Positions 1 to 8,922 are shown, numbered from the stretch's first letter. The stretch: DNA of 64,000 nucleotides from an uncultured Fretibacterium sp. (GCA_946183145.1 CAMGZM010000008.1:1-64000); one strand, 5' to 3'. Program-made: numbers and translations. The notes: generated by a model from the sequence alone, not told the origin.

Positions 1-1170
1 GCAAAAGCTGATGTTTTATGTTTCGAGGACATAACAGAAGATAACACTGCAGCGGATGACTCAGCAATAAGTTCCGTCTCTTCACGAATCATAGACACAG
101 ATATTCTTTATGTACTTTTCACTTCAGGTTCTACAGGGATCCCCAAGGGCGTAATCATAAATCACAGGGCAGTAATAGATTTCACAGAATGGGCAGTTGA
201 TACGTTCCATTTTGATGACAGTCAGATAATCGGCAATCAAGCCTCCTTTCACTTTGACATGTCGGTGTTCGATATTTACATAACATTGAAGACAGGAAGC
301 ACAATGCATATTATTCCGCAGAGATGCTTTACGTTTCCGGTGATGCTTATGCGTTACTTCACAGAACACAAAATTAACACGATCATTTTCGTTCCTACAA
401 TGCTGTGCCGTGTCGCTGATATGAAACTGCTGGATAAATTTGAGCTTCCATGTTTGAAAAATATCCTGTTTATCGGTGAAGTTATGCCTGCAAAGTACCT
501 GAATATGTGGATGAAGAAAATGCCCGATTCAAGATTTGCTAATCTTTACGGCCCTACAGAGACAACTATGGCTTCAACGTATTACATCGTGAACAGACAG
601 ATCGATGACACAGAAGCAATCCCAATAGGCAGCCCGTGCGGAAATACTGATATTATCATTCTCAATGAACATAATGAGCCTGTCTCAGACGGAGAAATAG
701 GAGAGCTTTGCATACGAGGATCATCGCTTTCATACGGCTACTACAACAATCCAAAGAAAACCGCTGAAGTGTTTGTACAAAATCCTCTCAATACATCATA
801 TCCCGAACGAATTTACAGAACCGGAGACCTTGCACACTACAACAAATACGGCGAGATAATGTATGATGGTCGCAAAGACTTTCAAGTGAAACACTCCGGG
901 CATCGTATAGAGCTTGGCGAAATTGAGACGGCTGTATCTTCGCTGGACGGTATAGAACAGTGCTGCTGCCTTCATGAACGGACAGAAGATAAACTGATAT
1001 TGTTTTACAGCGGAAGCCTTACATCTGAAAACATACGCATGAAGCTATCTGATATACTGCCCGGCTATATGCTGCCTAATGTGAATGTACGCTTGGATAA
1101 TATGCCGCTGAACCTGAACGGAAAGATTGACAGGGTGCTTCTTTGTGAAAAACTGAAGGAGGTGTTGTAG
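1..1170 (+). CDS. Amino-acid adenylation protein (NRPS/DltA-like), 5' end outside window
   Basis: It should activate an amino acid as aminoacyl-AMP and load it on the carrier protein encoded directly downstream. The frame is open from base 1, so the N-terminus is missing; 389 residues are visible. Adenylation-domain motifs appear in order: the nucleotide loop TSGSTGIPKG (about residues 41-50), the A4 segment HFDMSVFDIY with the Asp that normally holds the substrate amino group, A5 LYGPTETT, A7 YRTGDLA, A8 GHRIELGEIE and A10 NLNGKIDR with its catalytic Lys. There is no fused condensation or thioesterase domain, so it is free-standing like DltA. Codon use is more AT-rich (many ATA, AAT, GAT) than in the genes after 1600, which suggests transfer. 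The substrate cannot be read with confidence. The class is sure; D-Ala activation versus a peptide-like product is open. Confidence 0.9.
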   Translation, partial: AKADVLCFEDITEDNTAADDSAISSVSSRIIDTDILYVLFTSGSTGIPKGVIINHRAVIDFTEWAVDTFHFDDSQIIGNQASFHFDMSVFDIYITLKTGSTMHIIPQRCFTFPVMLMRYFTEHKINTIIFVPTMLCRVADMKLLDKFELPCLKNILFIGEVMPAKYLNMWMKKMPDSRFANLYGPTETTMASTYYIVNRQIDDTEAIPIGSPCGNTDIIILNEHNEPVSDGEIGELCIRGSSLSYGYYNNPKKTAEVFVQNPLNTSYPERIYRTGDLAHYNKYGEIMYDGRKDFQVKHSGHRIELGEIETAVSSLDGIEQCCCLHERTEDKLILFYSGSLTSENIRMKLSDILPGYMLPNVNVRLDNMPLNLNGKIDRVLLCEKLKEVL

Positions 1171-1171
1171 T

Positions 1172-1399
1172 ATGCAGGAAGAAATTATGAGAATGTTGCT
1201 TGAGATAAGACCCGAAATAAATTTCAGGGGCAGTTCAGATTTCATTGAAGACGGATTGCTGGATTCTCTAGATGTAATTTCTCTGGTCAGCAAACTTGAG
1301 GAAAAGTACGGAATAGAGATTGACGGTATGGAAATTGTGCCGGAGAATTTTTGCGGAATAAAGCAGATAGAAAAGCTCGTAATATCACACAAGGCATAA
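1172..1399 (+). CDS. Acyl/peptidyl carrier protein
   Basis: A 75-residue free-standing carrier protein. Ser32 in the GLLDSLD motif is the expected phosphopantetheine attachment site. It starts one base after the stop of the adenylation gene, preceded by AAGGAGG, so the two are translationally coupled and almost certainly work as a pair. Length and layout resemble DltC, but no dltB or dltD homologue lies downstream, because the next feature is a terminator and a tRNA gene. Either the rest of a dlt-like cluster lies upstream outside the window, or the pair serves another pathway. Confidence 0.88.
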   Translation: MQEEIMRMLLEIRPEINFRGSSDFIEDGLLDSLDVISLVSKLEEKYGIEIDGMEIVPENFCGIKQIEKLVISHKA

Positions 1400-1403
1400 A
1401 TTA

Positions 1404-1450
1404 ATTCCCCTTATGTATCAATGCATCGTACACGAGGGGAATATTTGTGT
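1404..1450 (+). terminator. Hairpin terminator after carrier-protein gene
   Basis: Complementary arms ATTCCCCT (1404-1411) and AGGGGAAT (1435-1442) follow the carrier gene by a few bases; the T-run is weak. It uses the C-tract/G-tract stem seen at many gene ends in this window. Confidence 0.5.
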
Positions 1451-1465
1451 TATAATTCCGTGCGT

Positions 1466-1550
1466 GGAAACGTGGCCGAGCGGTCGAAGGCGTGCGCTTG
1501 GAGAGCGTAAGAGGAGAAATCCTCCCAGAGTTCGAATCTCTGCGTTTCCG
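1466..1550 (+). tRNA. tRNA-Ser (anticodon GGA)
   Basis: The acceptor arms GGAAACG and CGTTTCC pair perfectly, the T arm carries GTTCGAATC, and a long variable arm marks it as class II. The anticodon loop reads GGA. No CCA is encoded: the discriminator G is followed by CTTTTTT, which also acts as terminator. A TATAAT -10 box lies at 1451-1456. The gene borders the AT-rich island to its left, so it could mark an integration site, but no integrase is visible. Confidence 0.95.
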
Positions 1551-1574
1551 CTTTTTTGTTACCCTTTCACATTC

Positions 1575-2138
1575 TCACTTCCAGCAGTCATATACAAACG
1601 CAGGCGGTATGTTGAACATCACAAAACGGGTCTTCATGTGTGAAAATTTCTTCTTCAGCACGTGCTTCATGATTGAGGAATATTGATACGCTACAAAATG
1701 CCCGTCAGGCTTCAACGCTTTCAATACTGCGTTAAGGATTCTCACCGTCATTTTTGGAGGAAGAACCGTAAAAGGAAGGCTCGAAATCACAAAATCAAGC
1801 TCCGTTATACCGTTGTCATTCATATACTTCACTAACTCCTGCGCGTCGCTGTGAAGAGTCAGCCCTTTGTGTTCAGGATGTTCATCACGAATCATTTTCT
1901 GCAATGCCGGATCAATCTCAAACACTAAAATTTTTGCGTCAGGCCTCGCGCGTCTCACAATCTCACGCGTAAATACTCCTGTTCCCGCTCCGAGTTCAGC
2001 GATAAATCTCGCTTTCTCCCAGTCAACACGGTCAAGCATCGCACGTGTCAAAAATTTCGAGCTTGGCGCAACACTTCCGATTCGCCGCGGTGATTTCGCA
2101 AAACGTTTCAGGAATGTCATACTCTCTTTTATCTGCAA
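1575..2138 (-). CDS. Class I SAM-dependent methyltransferase, PmtA-like
   Basis: Predicted methyltransferase of about 187 residues, similar in layout to phospholipid N-methyltransferases and KsgA-like enzymes. The SAM-binding motif I is ELGAGTGVFT, followed by an acidic FEIDP strand end and the SSLPFTVLPP segment in the motif-IV position, as in PmtA-type proteins. I choose the TTG at 2138 as start because GGAGG (reverse strand of 2147-2151) lies 8 bases upstream; the ATG at 2120 is the alternative. A longer open frame extends to 2354 but overlaps the divergent sirtuin gene and encodes no recognisable domain. It shares a short promoter region with the divergent sirtuin gene. The substrate (lipid, rRNA or small molecule) is not decided by the sequence. 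Confidence 0.75.
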   Translation of the reverse strand: MQIKESMTFLKRFAKSPRRIGSVAPSSKFLTRAMLDRVDWEKARFIAELGAGTGVFTREIVRRARPDAKILVFEIDPALQKMIRDEHPEHKGLTLHSDAQELVKYMNDNGITELDFVISSLPFTVLPPKMTVRILNAVLKALKPDGHFVAYQYSSIMKHVLKKKFSHMKTRFVMFNIPPAFVYDCWK

Positions 2139-2205
2139 CGTTAATTCCTCCGTATGTGCTATTATTCTCAAATCCACAACAATTATACAGGGGGGAAAAA
2201 GTTTC

Positions 2206-2916
2206 ATGGCCGACAAAAAAAGACTCGTTGTTTTGACAGGCGCAGGCATAAGCGCAGAGAGCGGATTCAAAACTTTCAGGGACTCCGGCGGATTATGGGA
2301 GCAGTATAACGTTGAAGATGTTGCGAGCATTGAAGGATGGTACAGAAATCCCAAACTTATGACGGACTTCTACAACGATTTGCGCGCACAGCTCGAACAC
2401 GCACAGCCCAATGAAGGCCATAAAGTTTTAGCGGAGCTTGAAGAATATTTTGACGTTCGCATAATCACGCAGAATGTCGACAACCTTCACGAAAAGGCCG
2501 GGAGTCATAACGTACTTCATCTTCACGGAGAACTGACGAAATTACGCCCCGTTAATGATGACCGTGAAAGCAAAATTATTGACATCGGTTACAGGGCGAT
2601 GGCTTACGGCGAAAAGAATGCGGACGGAGAATTATTGCGTCCTCATATTGTGTGGTTCGGCGAGGCTGTTCCGGCTATCACGGAGGCTTCAAGGCTCGTA
2701 AGAAGCGCGGATATTTTCGCGGTTGTGGGATCGTCGCTCGTGGTTTATCCGGCTGCGGGACTCGTTCAGGATTTGCGCTCAGGGACAAAAGCATATCTCA
2801 TTGACCCTGCTGAAGTGAGCGTACCGGGGTGGCTGAATTTCAGAGTCATAAAGGAGCCTGCTTCAACAGGAGTCGCAAAGATGAGGGATGAATTATTGAG
2901 GGAGATGAAAGAATGA
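2206..2916 (+). CDS. Sir2-family NAD-dependent deacylase lacking zinc cysteines
   Basis: A 236-residue cytoplasmic sirtuin that should use NAD to remove acyl groups from lysines. The NAD-binding motif GAGISAESG starts near residue 12, TQNVDNLHEKAG is the second signature, and H107 in HLHGEL is the catalytic His. The region after it, which in CobB or human SIRT5 holds four zinc-binding Cys, has none; the protein contains no Cys at all. The adjoining LRPHIVWFGE segment is intact. I recall a similar zinc-free sirtuin branch in Bacteroidetes, so this is probably a natural subclass. Start is ATG 2206 with a strong G-rich ribosome site at 2190-2196; the open frame upstream is the shadow of the divergent gene. 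Its stop overlaps the start of the YefM-like antitoxin. Confidence 0.9.
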   Translation: MADKKRLVVLTGAGISAESGFKTFRDSGGLWEQYNVEDVASIEGWYRNPKLMTDFYNDLRAQLEHAQPNEGHKVLAELEEYFDVRIITQNVDNLHEKAGSHNVLHLHGELTKLRPVNDDRESKIIDIGYRAMAYGEKNADGELLRPHIVWFGEAVPAITEASRLVRSADIFAVVGSSLVVYPAAGLVQDLRSGTKAYLIDPAEVSVPGWLNFRVIKEPASTGVAKMRDELLREMKE

Positions 2917-3167
2917 CAGCAACAACACTCGCAAGGGCGCAGAAAAATTTAGCCGAGCTTGTTTCTGACGTGAACGAAAGCTGCAGGCCCGTAATAATTG
3001 CGAATGATGACGGAAAAAATGCCGTTCTCGTTTCTGAGGAAGACTGGAACTCAATGCAGGAGACTTTATATCTGTACTCGATTCCCGGAATGGTTGAAAG
3101 CATCATTAATGCCAGAATGGAACCGTTATCAGAATGCAAAGTGTATGACCCTAATGAGGAATGGTAA
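2913..3167 (+). CDS. yefM: YefM/Phd-family antitoxin
   Basis: An 84-residue antitoxin. The N-terminal half (TLARAQKNLAELVSDVN, then PVIIANDDGKNAVLVSEEDW) matches the DNA-binding Phd/YefM fold; the C-terminal tail would wrap the toxin. It overlaps the sirtuin stop by 4 bases, and the toxin gene starts at the base after its own stop, so the module is coupled to the sirtuin gene. Such antitoxins normally repress their own promoter, but I see no separate promoter here. Confidence 0.88.
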   Translation: MTATTLARAQKNLAELVSDVNESCRPVIIANDDGKNAVLVSEEDWNSMQETLYLYSIPGMVESIINARMEPLSECKVYDPNEEW

Positions 3168-3458
3168 ATGTATCTCGTAAGATTCAGCAAGCAGGCAGAA
3201 AAAGATATGATACTAGTCAAGAGGGCAGGATTTGAGCTTAAAAACCTTCTAGACATCATCAGGATTAATCCGCTTCAAAGCCCGCCTGAATATGAAAAAT
3301 TGCTGTGGGATTTGCGCGGCTGTTTTTCAAGGCGTATTAATGTTCAGCACAGGCTTGTATATGAGGTGTACGAGAACACAGAAAATCTTTTGTCGCCTGA
3401 TGGTAAACCTTATGACGGAATCATACGGATAATAAGAATGTGGACGCACTACGAGTAA
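3168..3458 (+). CDS. yoeB: YoeB/Txe-family mRNA interferase toxin
   Basis: A 96-residue RelE-fold ribosome-dependent mRNase. The family landmarks are present: a first strand with FSKQAEKD, INPLQSPPEYEKL, the SRRINVQHRLVYEV core containing the conserved Arg and His, and the C-terminal WTHYE, where the terminal His-Tyr take part in catalysis. It looks intact, unlike the other two toxins in this window. It has an insert (about NTENLLSPDGKPYDG) between the last two strands compared with the E. coli protein of about 84 residues. Confidence 0.9.
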   Translation: MYLVRFSKQAEKDMILVKRAGFELKNLLDIIRINPLQSPPEYEKLLWDLRGCFSRRINVQHRLVYEVYENTENLLSPDGKPYDGIIRIIRMWTHYE

Positions 3459-3485
3459 TCACAAAAAGGAGGTTTCATAATCACA

Positions 3486-4895
3486 ATGGCATTCAAAAAA
3501 TGGAAAGATTCACCCGAAATTCAAGACGCTGTATCAAAGCTCACGGAGTCAGCCAAAAAATTTTCCGTGCTTACGGCTGAGAATACGACAGAGAGCAAAT
3601 CACTGGCGATAAAATTATGGTCGTCAATGTCCGCTTCATATTGGGAGATAGTTTTCGCGCTCGTTGAAGCTAACACAAAATCAATGCCCGCGGCTCTCAC
3701 GTTTGACCCGGAAGAAAGATTCTTCATCGATTTGGGATTTTTGCCCGGCGTGATAAACCCCGGCGCAGGTTTTGACGTAAAAGCGTGGCTCGCCTCAAAA
3801 TGTGCCGGAGATATTTTCCCCGTTATGACATTCTCTGACTACATTTCTGAATCATGGGCATCAATCACAGGCAATGAAGCCCCCGTCCCCGCAATCGGTA
3901 TGACTCTCGACGACAGAATCAGCGCATTGACGGACTCACTCTCTGACGCACAGAACAAGCGCGACTCATTCATCAAGGCTATAGCTCCTAAATATCCGTC
4001 AAACCTCAACATTTCGCAGACACTTCAGACGCTCGACGACTCTCTCATTTCAGCGACAAAGGTAAACATGAGAGTCCCCGAATACCGTGAAGGCGATGAA
4101 CCGACAAGGCAGAAATTATCACAGCAGAGAAAAGCATATCTTGACGCGGAAAAAGCTATATTGCTGTTCATATCGTCAGCACAAAAGAATGAAGCTAATC
4201 CCCTTCCGCTTCAGATTGTCGAAAAGTTTACGGCGTTCCACGAGAGGACGAAAATCATCGCAAAAGAGATTCTCTACTCTCAGATTGACGCGGTGAAAAT
4301 CGCACGGCGCAACAAGAAAATCACCGACAATTGCGCACAGATGACCGACGCAATGAAACGCTCCGAACTCAAAGCAATGATCATGAAGAAGCGCGAATAT
4401 TTGACCGTCCCCGCAAAAAATGCCCGCTGTGATACTTCACTCATAGCGCAGCCCGGCTCTGTTCCTCTCGATTACGCAAAAGATTACGAGATTGTACGGG
4501 AGTTTACGGCGATGGATATAGACATGTTCAACGTGCCGAGAGTCAGAATGTACGGTATACCCCGCGTAATTTTCGTGCCCGGGCAGGGACTCGGAACATA
4601 TGACTGGTCGGACCACTCAATAATCATTCCGGCTTTCCCCGTCGGAGGAAATGAGAAATCCATAAGCTACGGGCTTGCGGCTTTCAGGTGGGATTCGGAC
4701 GAGGACAGGAAGCTCAAGACACCCTACGAGCAGCAGATAAAGGAGAACAAGAAGAAATCATTGCTTGCATTGGCGGCATCATTCAGCAAGGACTATTCAC
4801 TGTGGCTGACGAAAGAGAAGCGCGGCTACAGGATATTACCGAGCGAAACGAGAAAAGTTTTCGTAAACATGTTCAGGCCGAAAGCTGAAGAGTAA
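3486..4895 (+). CDS. Hypothetical protein, 469 aa, cytoplasmic
   Basis: I do not recognise this protein. It has no signal peptide and no membrane segment. It is rich in Lys, Ser and Ala. Residues 140-290 look mostly helical with coiled-coil stretches (around SLSDAQNKRDSFIKAI and the EKAILLFISSAQKNE region), and a more beta-rich part with Gly and Pro (YGIPRVIFVPGQGLGTYDW) lies near residues 355-375, followed by a Lys-rich C-terminus. A GGAGG at about 3469-3473 lies 12 bases before the ATG. It sits between the toxin gene and metAA with only three bases before the latter, so it is probably co-transcribed with metAA. It could be a lineage-specific structural or phage-like protein; nothing supports a named function. 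Confidence 0.7.
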   Translation: MAFKKWKDSPEIQDAVSKLTESAKKFSVLTAENTTESKSLAIKLWSSMSASYWEIVFALVEANTKSMPAALTFDPEERFFIDLGFLPGVINPGAGFDVKAWLASKCAGDIFPVMTFSDYISESWASITGNEAPVPAIGMTLDDRISALTDSLSDAQNKRDSFIKAIAPKYPSNLNISQTLQTLDDSLISATKVNMRVPEYREGDEPTRQKLSQQRKAYLDAEKAILLFISSAQKNEANPLPLQIVEKFTAFHERTKIIAKEILYSQIDAVKIARRNKKITDNCAQMTDAMKRSELKAMIMKKREYLTVPAKNARCDTSLIAQPGSVPLDYAKDYEIVREFTAMDIDMFNVPRVRMYGIPRVIFVPGQGLGTYDWSDHSIIIPAFPVGGNEKSISYGLAAFRWDSDEDRKLKTPYEQQIKENKKKSLLALAASFSKDYSLWLTKEKRGYRILPSETRKVFVNMFRPKAEE

Positions 4896-4898
4896 ATC

Positions 4899-5834
4899 AT
4901 GCCCATCAATATCCCCGGCGACCTTCCCGCCGCCGGAGTACTTGAGCGGGAAAATATTTTCGTGATGACCCGCAGGCGTGCAATGACTCAGGACATACGC
5001 CCCCTGCGAATACTCATCCTTAACCTTATGCCGACAAAAATTGTTACTGAGACTCAGTTAGCGCGATTACTCGGAAATACTCCGCTTCAGGTCGAAATAT
5101 ATCTCATGGCCATGAGCGGACGGGAGCACAAGAATACGCCTAAAGAACACATGCTTGCTTTCTACAAAAATTTTGACGCATACAGGGATGAATATTTTGA
5201 CGGAATGATTATCACCGGCGCGCCTGTTGAGCTTCTCCCGTTTGAGTCTGTGGACTACTGGCCGGAGTTGTGCGATATTATGGAGTGGAGCAAGTCCCAC
5301 GTTCACAGCACGTTCCATATCTGCTGGGCGGCTCAGGCGGGACTCTATTATCATTACGGCATTCCCAAAATACATTTGCCGCGCAAGATGTTCGGGGTAT
5401 TCAGGCACAGAGTCACGCATAAAGGCTCGATATTGTTCCGGGGTGCTGATGATGTTTTCATGGTTCCTCATTCACGGCACACAACAATAATGCGCGGGGA
5501 CATTCTGAGGATTCCCGCCCTGAAAATTCTCTCTGAAAGCTACGAGGCCGGAGTCTATGTCGTCTCAACGAACGAGGGAAGGCAGATTTTCATCACCGGG
5601 CATTCTGAATATGACCCTGAGACTCTCGCGCTGGAATATTGGAGGGACAAACGCGCCGGGCTTGCTATTCATGTTCCGTATAACTATTTCCCGAATGATG
5701 ACGATTCGCAGACTCCTGTATGCACGTGGCGTTCAAGCGCAAATCTTCTCTATTCAAACTGGCTGAATTATTTTGTCTACCAGCAGACACCTTACGACAC
5801 TCGTAAAATAAAGGAGCTTGATCTTCAAAACTAA
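4899..5834 (+). CDS. metAA: MetA-family homoserine O-acyltransferase, predicted acetyl-CoA type
   Basis: It acylates homoserine in methionine synthesis. The 311-residue length is normal. Numbering matches the family: the nucleophile is Cys142 (HICWAAQ), with His235 and Glu237 (TGHSEYD) completing the triad. Residue 111 is Glu (GAPVE), the residue that in characterised Bacillus and Thermotoga enzymes selects acetyl-CoA, whereas succinyl-CoA enzymes such as E. coli MetA have Gly there. I therefore predict homoserine O-acetyltransferase despite the common 'succinyltransferase' label. The gene follows the unknown 469-residue gene by three bases. I saw no SAM or methionine riboswitch upstream. Confidence 0.94.
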   Translation: MPINIPGDLPAAGVLERENIFVMTRRRAMTQDIRPLRILILNLMPTKIVTETQLARLLGNTPLQVEIYLMAMSGREHKNTPKEHMLAFYKNFDAYRDEYFDGMIITGAPVELLPFESVDYWPELCDIMEWSKSHVHSTFHICWAAQAGLYYHYGIPKIHLPRKMFGVFRHRVTHKGSILFRGADDVFMVPHSRHTTIMRGDILRIPALKILSESYEAGVYVVSTNEGRQIFITGHSEYDPETLALEYWRDKRAGLAIHVPYNYFPNDDDSQTPVCTWRSSANLLYSNWLNYFVYQQTPYDTRKIKELDLQN

Positions 5835-5917
5835 ACAATTGCTTACGAGGAAATTTTTTTTTGAGAGTGCCGGGGAATAATCTGGTACGTCAAAAGCAAC
5901 AAAGGGAGATTTTATTT

Positions 5918-7582
5918 ATGAAGAAATTTACGCTCAAAGCAGTACTCATTATTCTTGCGCTCGCCCCCATGACCCTCGCAGTTATATCAATCGCCCTCAT
6001 CACATCAAATGTAGTTGTCAGAAACCTCAAGCAGGACACGAAAGAAGAACTCATTATCGCCGCAAAAGCCCTCAGAGAATATTACGAGTATGACATAGTG
6101 AACGGCTATGATCTTGTTGACGGATTCATACGTTATGACACAAGTTATATCGACAAAATGAGAGCATCAGGAGTTGATTTGACTCTCTTCCGTGAAAACA
6201 TACGCTTCATGACAACTATCACCGACTCAAACGGAAAACGCATAGAAGGCACTCCAGCTTCTGACTCAGTCTGGAACGCCGCGAAAAACGGAGATGATTA
6301 TTATTCCGACAGCGTGAAGATTAACGGCATTGATTATCACGTCTACTACACTCCGATACAATACGGCACGAAAGTTTACGGCATGGCGTTTTCAGGAAAG
6401 CCCGCGACACAAATTCAGAACGCAATCATGAACATATACATTCTCATTCTGTCGATAAGCGCGGGATTGATATTATTTTTCGGTGCAATCGCTTACGTTG
6501 TCGCAAAAAGAGTCGCAGAACCCTTGAAGGAAGTTACAGCGAGAATTGAGACTCTTCTTGACGTGAATAATGAAGATGAGATTGATACCGTCAGCAAAAT
6601 TCATGAGACATCACAGCTAATCACAGCCGCCGGAAATATCAGCAGCGTAATACGTGAAGCCGTCATGAAGATTCACGACTCTGCGTTCTCACTCACTGAC
6701 ACCGTGAAATCTACTGCGGACATGGCCGAAGAAGCATCAGAGTCAGCGTCCCAAATATCAGAAGCAATGAAGGACATCGCACAGGCATCCGTAAATATCG
6801 CCGGAAGCGTTCACGAAATCAGCACGAATCTTGACGAGATGAACAGCGTAACAGAACAGGCAGTGAAGAATGTTGACACTCTCAGCAACAGCTCGCGCTC
6901 AATGGACACAGCTAACATTTCAGCTCATGAAAGCATTGATGACGCGGCAAAATCTTTCTCCCACGCATCAGAGTCAATCTCAACGATAAGCGAAAAGATT
7001 CACGAGACTCACGACGCAATCGAGAAAATCAATGACGCTGTGAACATAATCTCCGACATTGCATCACAGACAAATCTTCTCTCACTTAATGCGAGCATTG
7101 AGGCGGCAAAAGCAGGGGACGCGGGTAAAGGCTTCGGAGTTGTTGCGGGCGAAATCAAGAAACTTGCGGAACGTTCAAACGAGTCAGCAGAACAAATACA
7201 TGAGATCGTTCTTGAGGTTGAAGGGTTGTCGGCTGAAAGCGTAAATGCCGCGCTTGAGATGAAGAACCTTATCGACAACGAACGCACAAAACTTCTTGCG
7301 GCTCAGGAAAAATTCAAGGCTCTTGACGCTGAAATCAAAATATCGCTTCAGGAAATCACCGAAGTGTCAGAAGTAATATCAAAGCTCGACGGCATAAAGA
7401 ATACTATTCTTGAGGAAGTCAACAATCTTGCGGCAGCGTCAGAAGAAACTTCAGCAACAGACGAGGAAGTAGCAGCATCCGCCGTAACGATTGCGGAGAA
7501 CGTCAAGAAAGTTGCGGATGACACAGAGACAATGAATAAACTTGCTGACGATTTGACAGAAGCCGTAGAATCTTTCAGGTAA
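5918..7582 (+). CDS. Methyl-accepting chemotaxis protein
   Basis: A 554-residue transmembrane chemoreceptor. TM1 covers about residues 6-29 and TM2 about 172-195. The roughly 140-residue periplasmic part between them looks like a single Cache domain ([20 protein letters not shown] is typical of its last strands). A HAMP-like segment follows TM2, then a long coiled-coil signalling domain whose tip is recognisable around 381-421 ([17 protein letters not shown], then [15 protein letters not shown]). The start is ATG 5918 with AAAGGGAGA about 8 bases upstream; the longer frame from 5861 lacks a ribosome site. No other che genes are in the window. The ligand is unknown. Confidence 0.93.
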   Translation: MKKFTLKAVLIILALAPMTLAVISIALITSNVVVRNLKQDTKEELIIAAKALREYYEYDIVNGYDLVDGFIRYDTSYIDKMRASGVDLTLFRENIRFMTTITDSNGKRIEGTPASDSVWNAAKNGDDYYSDSVKINGIDYHVYYTPIQYGTKVYGMAFSGKPATQIQNAIMNIYILILSISAGLILFFGAIAYVVAKRVAEPLKEVTARIETLLDVNNEDEIDTVSKIHETSQLITAAGNISSVIREAVMKIHDSAFSLTDTVKSTADMAEEASESASQISEAMKDIAQASVNIAGSVHEISTNLDEMNSVTEQAVKNVDTLSNSSRSMDTANISAHESIDDAAKSFSHASESISTISEKIHETHDAIEKINDAVNIISDIASQTNLLSLNASIEAAKAGDAGKGFGVVAGEIKKLAERSNESAEQIHEIVLEVEGLSAESVNAALEMKNLIDNERTKLLAAQEKFKALDAEIKISLQEITEVSEVISKLDGIKNTILEEVNNLAAASEETSATDEEVAASAVTIAENVKKVADDTETMNKLADDLTEAVESFR

Positions 7583-7608
7583 ATTTTTCAGGAAAGGTGT
7601 AATTTCTC

Positions 7609-8244
7609 ATGAAAAAATTTCTCTCATCACTCGCATTATTACTTCTCATTTCATCAAACGCATTTGCCCTCAGCGATTCAGAGTACAAAGAAATGTTGAA
7701 GGACTCAAGTTTTGCTGACTCAGAAAAGGAGCTCGCAAAAGTTTGGGCGGAAGCAAAGAAACTCCCTGCAAAATTCTTTGAGCATCTCCAGAAAGAACAG
7801 CGCGAATGGGTTTCACATGGCCGGGACAAAAGAGCAGAGTCCCTCATGAAGGCCGATAAGACTCTCTCACGCGCCCAGGCATACGCACAGGAAACAGGAT
7901 CAAGAGTCGAAGCCATAAACAGCGCAATAGACGCGGCGAATCTCACAGCCGAAAAATTATCGGACGGGTTCTTCATCAACAATGACAACGGGAAATATAT
8001 CGAGCTGTCAATCACACTTGAAGGCGGAAATCTCACGGCAGAATTTACCGGCAAAAACGGAAATTCTATCTGGAAAGCTGACGGCAAAATCTCCGGGAAC
8101 GTACTCACACTTTCAGGCGAAAAGGGCAGCGCGTCAATAACATTCTGGAATATGAGCTACCCTCTTGTTGTTTGCGACAAGAGCCTCAAAGACAGCGGCG
8201 TTAATGTTGACGGGAATTATCACGAGCGTGTTACGGCATTTTGA
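7609..8244 (+). CDS. Exported protein with LprI-like N-terminal domain (copy A)
   Basis: A 211-residue protein with a clear signal peptide (MKKF, hydrophobic LALLLLISS, cleavage after NAFA). The mature N-terminal half has the pattern of the LprI/DUF1311 domain, including the signature-like EHLQKEQREW followed by a short charged helix; the usual Cys pair is missing. The C-terminal half is a beta-rich region (LTAEFTGKNGNSIWKADGK, ISGNVLTLSGEKGSA). It lies 26 bases after the chemoreceptor gene and is followed at once by a homologous copy, so it arose by tandem duplication. LprI of Mycobacterium inhibits lysozyme, but that role is not shown for this branch. Confidence 0.75.
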   Translation: MKKFLSSLALLLLISSNAFALSDSEYKEMLKDSSFADSEKELAKVWAEAKKLPAKFFEHLQKEQREWVSHGRDKRAESLMKADKTLSRAQAYAQETGSRVEAINSAIDAANLTAEKLSDGFFINNDNGKYIELSITLEGGNLTAEFTGKNGNSIWKADGKISGNVLTLSGEKGSASITFWNMSYPLVVCDKSLKDSGVNVDGNYHERVTAF

Positions 8245-8262
8245 TTCGCAGGAGGGAAAATC

Positions 8263-8919
8263 ATGAAACATTTTGTTACAGCATTTGCGGCTTTATGTCT
8301 GATTTCTTCATCTGCATTTGCCCTCAGCGATTCGGAGTACAAAGAGTTGATGAAGGACTCGAATTTCGCGCAGAAAGAAAAGGAACTCTCGCAGATTTGG
8401 ACAGAAGCAAAAGCAAAACTTTCAGCGGAACATTTCACGTACCTTCAGAAAGAGCAAAAAGAATGGCTCTCAACCTCACGCGACAAAGAAGCCGAAGACT
8501 TTTTGAAGGCAGAAAAAGTTTCACGCGCAAAAGCCTACGCAGATATAGCAGACCAGCGAATCGATGACATAAGGGGCGCAATATGGGCAGCTGAGATTAC
8601 GCCGGAAGACGCTGACGAAAATATATTCACCCGCGACGGCTTTCAGATAGAAATATCGCTCGACAAGAAAACAGGAATCCTCACGGCAAATTTTGATTCT
8701 GACGATGACAAAACAATATGGACAGCAGGCGGAAAACTTTCGGGGAACGTTCTCACAGTCTCAAATGAAAAAGGAAGCGCGGAAATAATGTACCTCGACT
8801 TGAACACCGTAAGGGTAAAATCAGATGAAAAACTCAAGGGCAATGGCGTAAAAATTGACGGTGAATATCAGCAATTTCTGAACGGAGCGCAAATACGGAA
8901 TCAGAAGAAGTACCGCTGA
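8263..8919 (+). CDS. Exported protein with LprI-like N-terminal domain (copy B)
   Basis: A 218-residue paralogue of the preceding gene. Signal peptide and mature start correspond (AFALSDSEYKE in both), as do the YLQKEQKEWLS signature and the C-terminal pattern (ISLDKKTGILTANF, KLSGNVLTVSNEKGSAE). Identity is highest in the first 60 residues and lower after that, so the duplication is not recent. The start is ATG 8263 with GGAGGG about 10 bases upstream. Both copies probably sit in one transcript after the chemoreceptor gene. Confidence 0.75.
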   Translation: MKHFVTAFAALCLISSSAFALSDSEYKELMKDSNFAQKEKELSQIWTEAKAKLSAEHFTYLQKEQKEWLSTSRDKEAEDFLKAEKVSRAKAYADIADQRIDDIRGAIWAAEITPEDADENIFTRDGFQIEISLDKKTGILTANFDSDDDKTIWTAGGKLSGNVLTVSNEKGSAEIMYLDLNTVRVKSDEKLKGNGVKIDGEYQQFLNGAQIRNQKKYR

Positions 8920-8922
8920 AAA

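Noticed and set aside
1413-1686. Small open frames across tRNA-Ser(GGA)
   Set aside because: They encode the tRNA sequence and the end of the convergent gene; no ribosome site or known domain.
1867-2205. Long N-terminal extension of the sirtuin open frame
   Set aside because: It is the mirror of the divergent methyltransferase gene and has no ribosome site; the sirtuin starts at ATG 2206.
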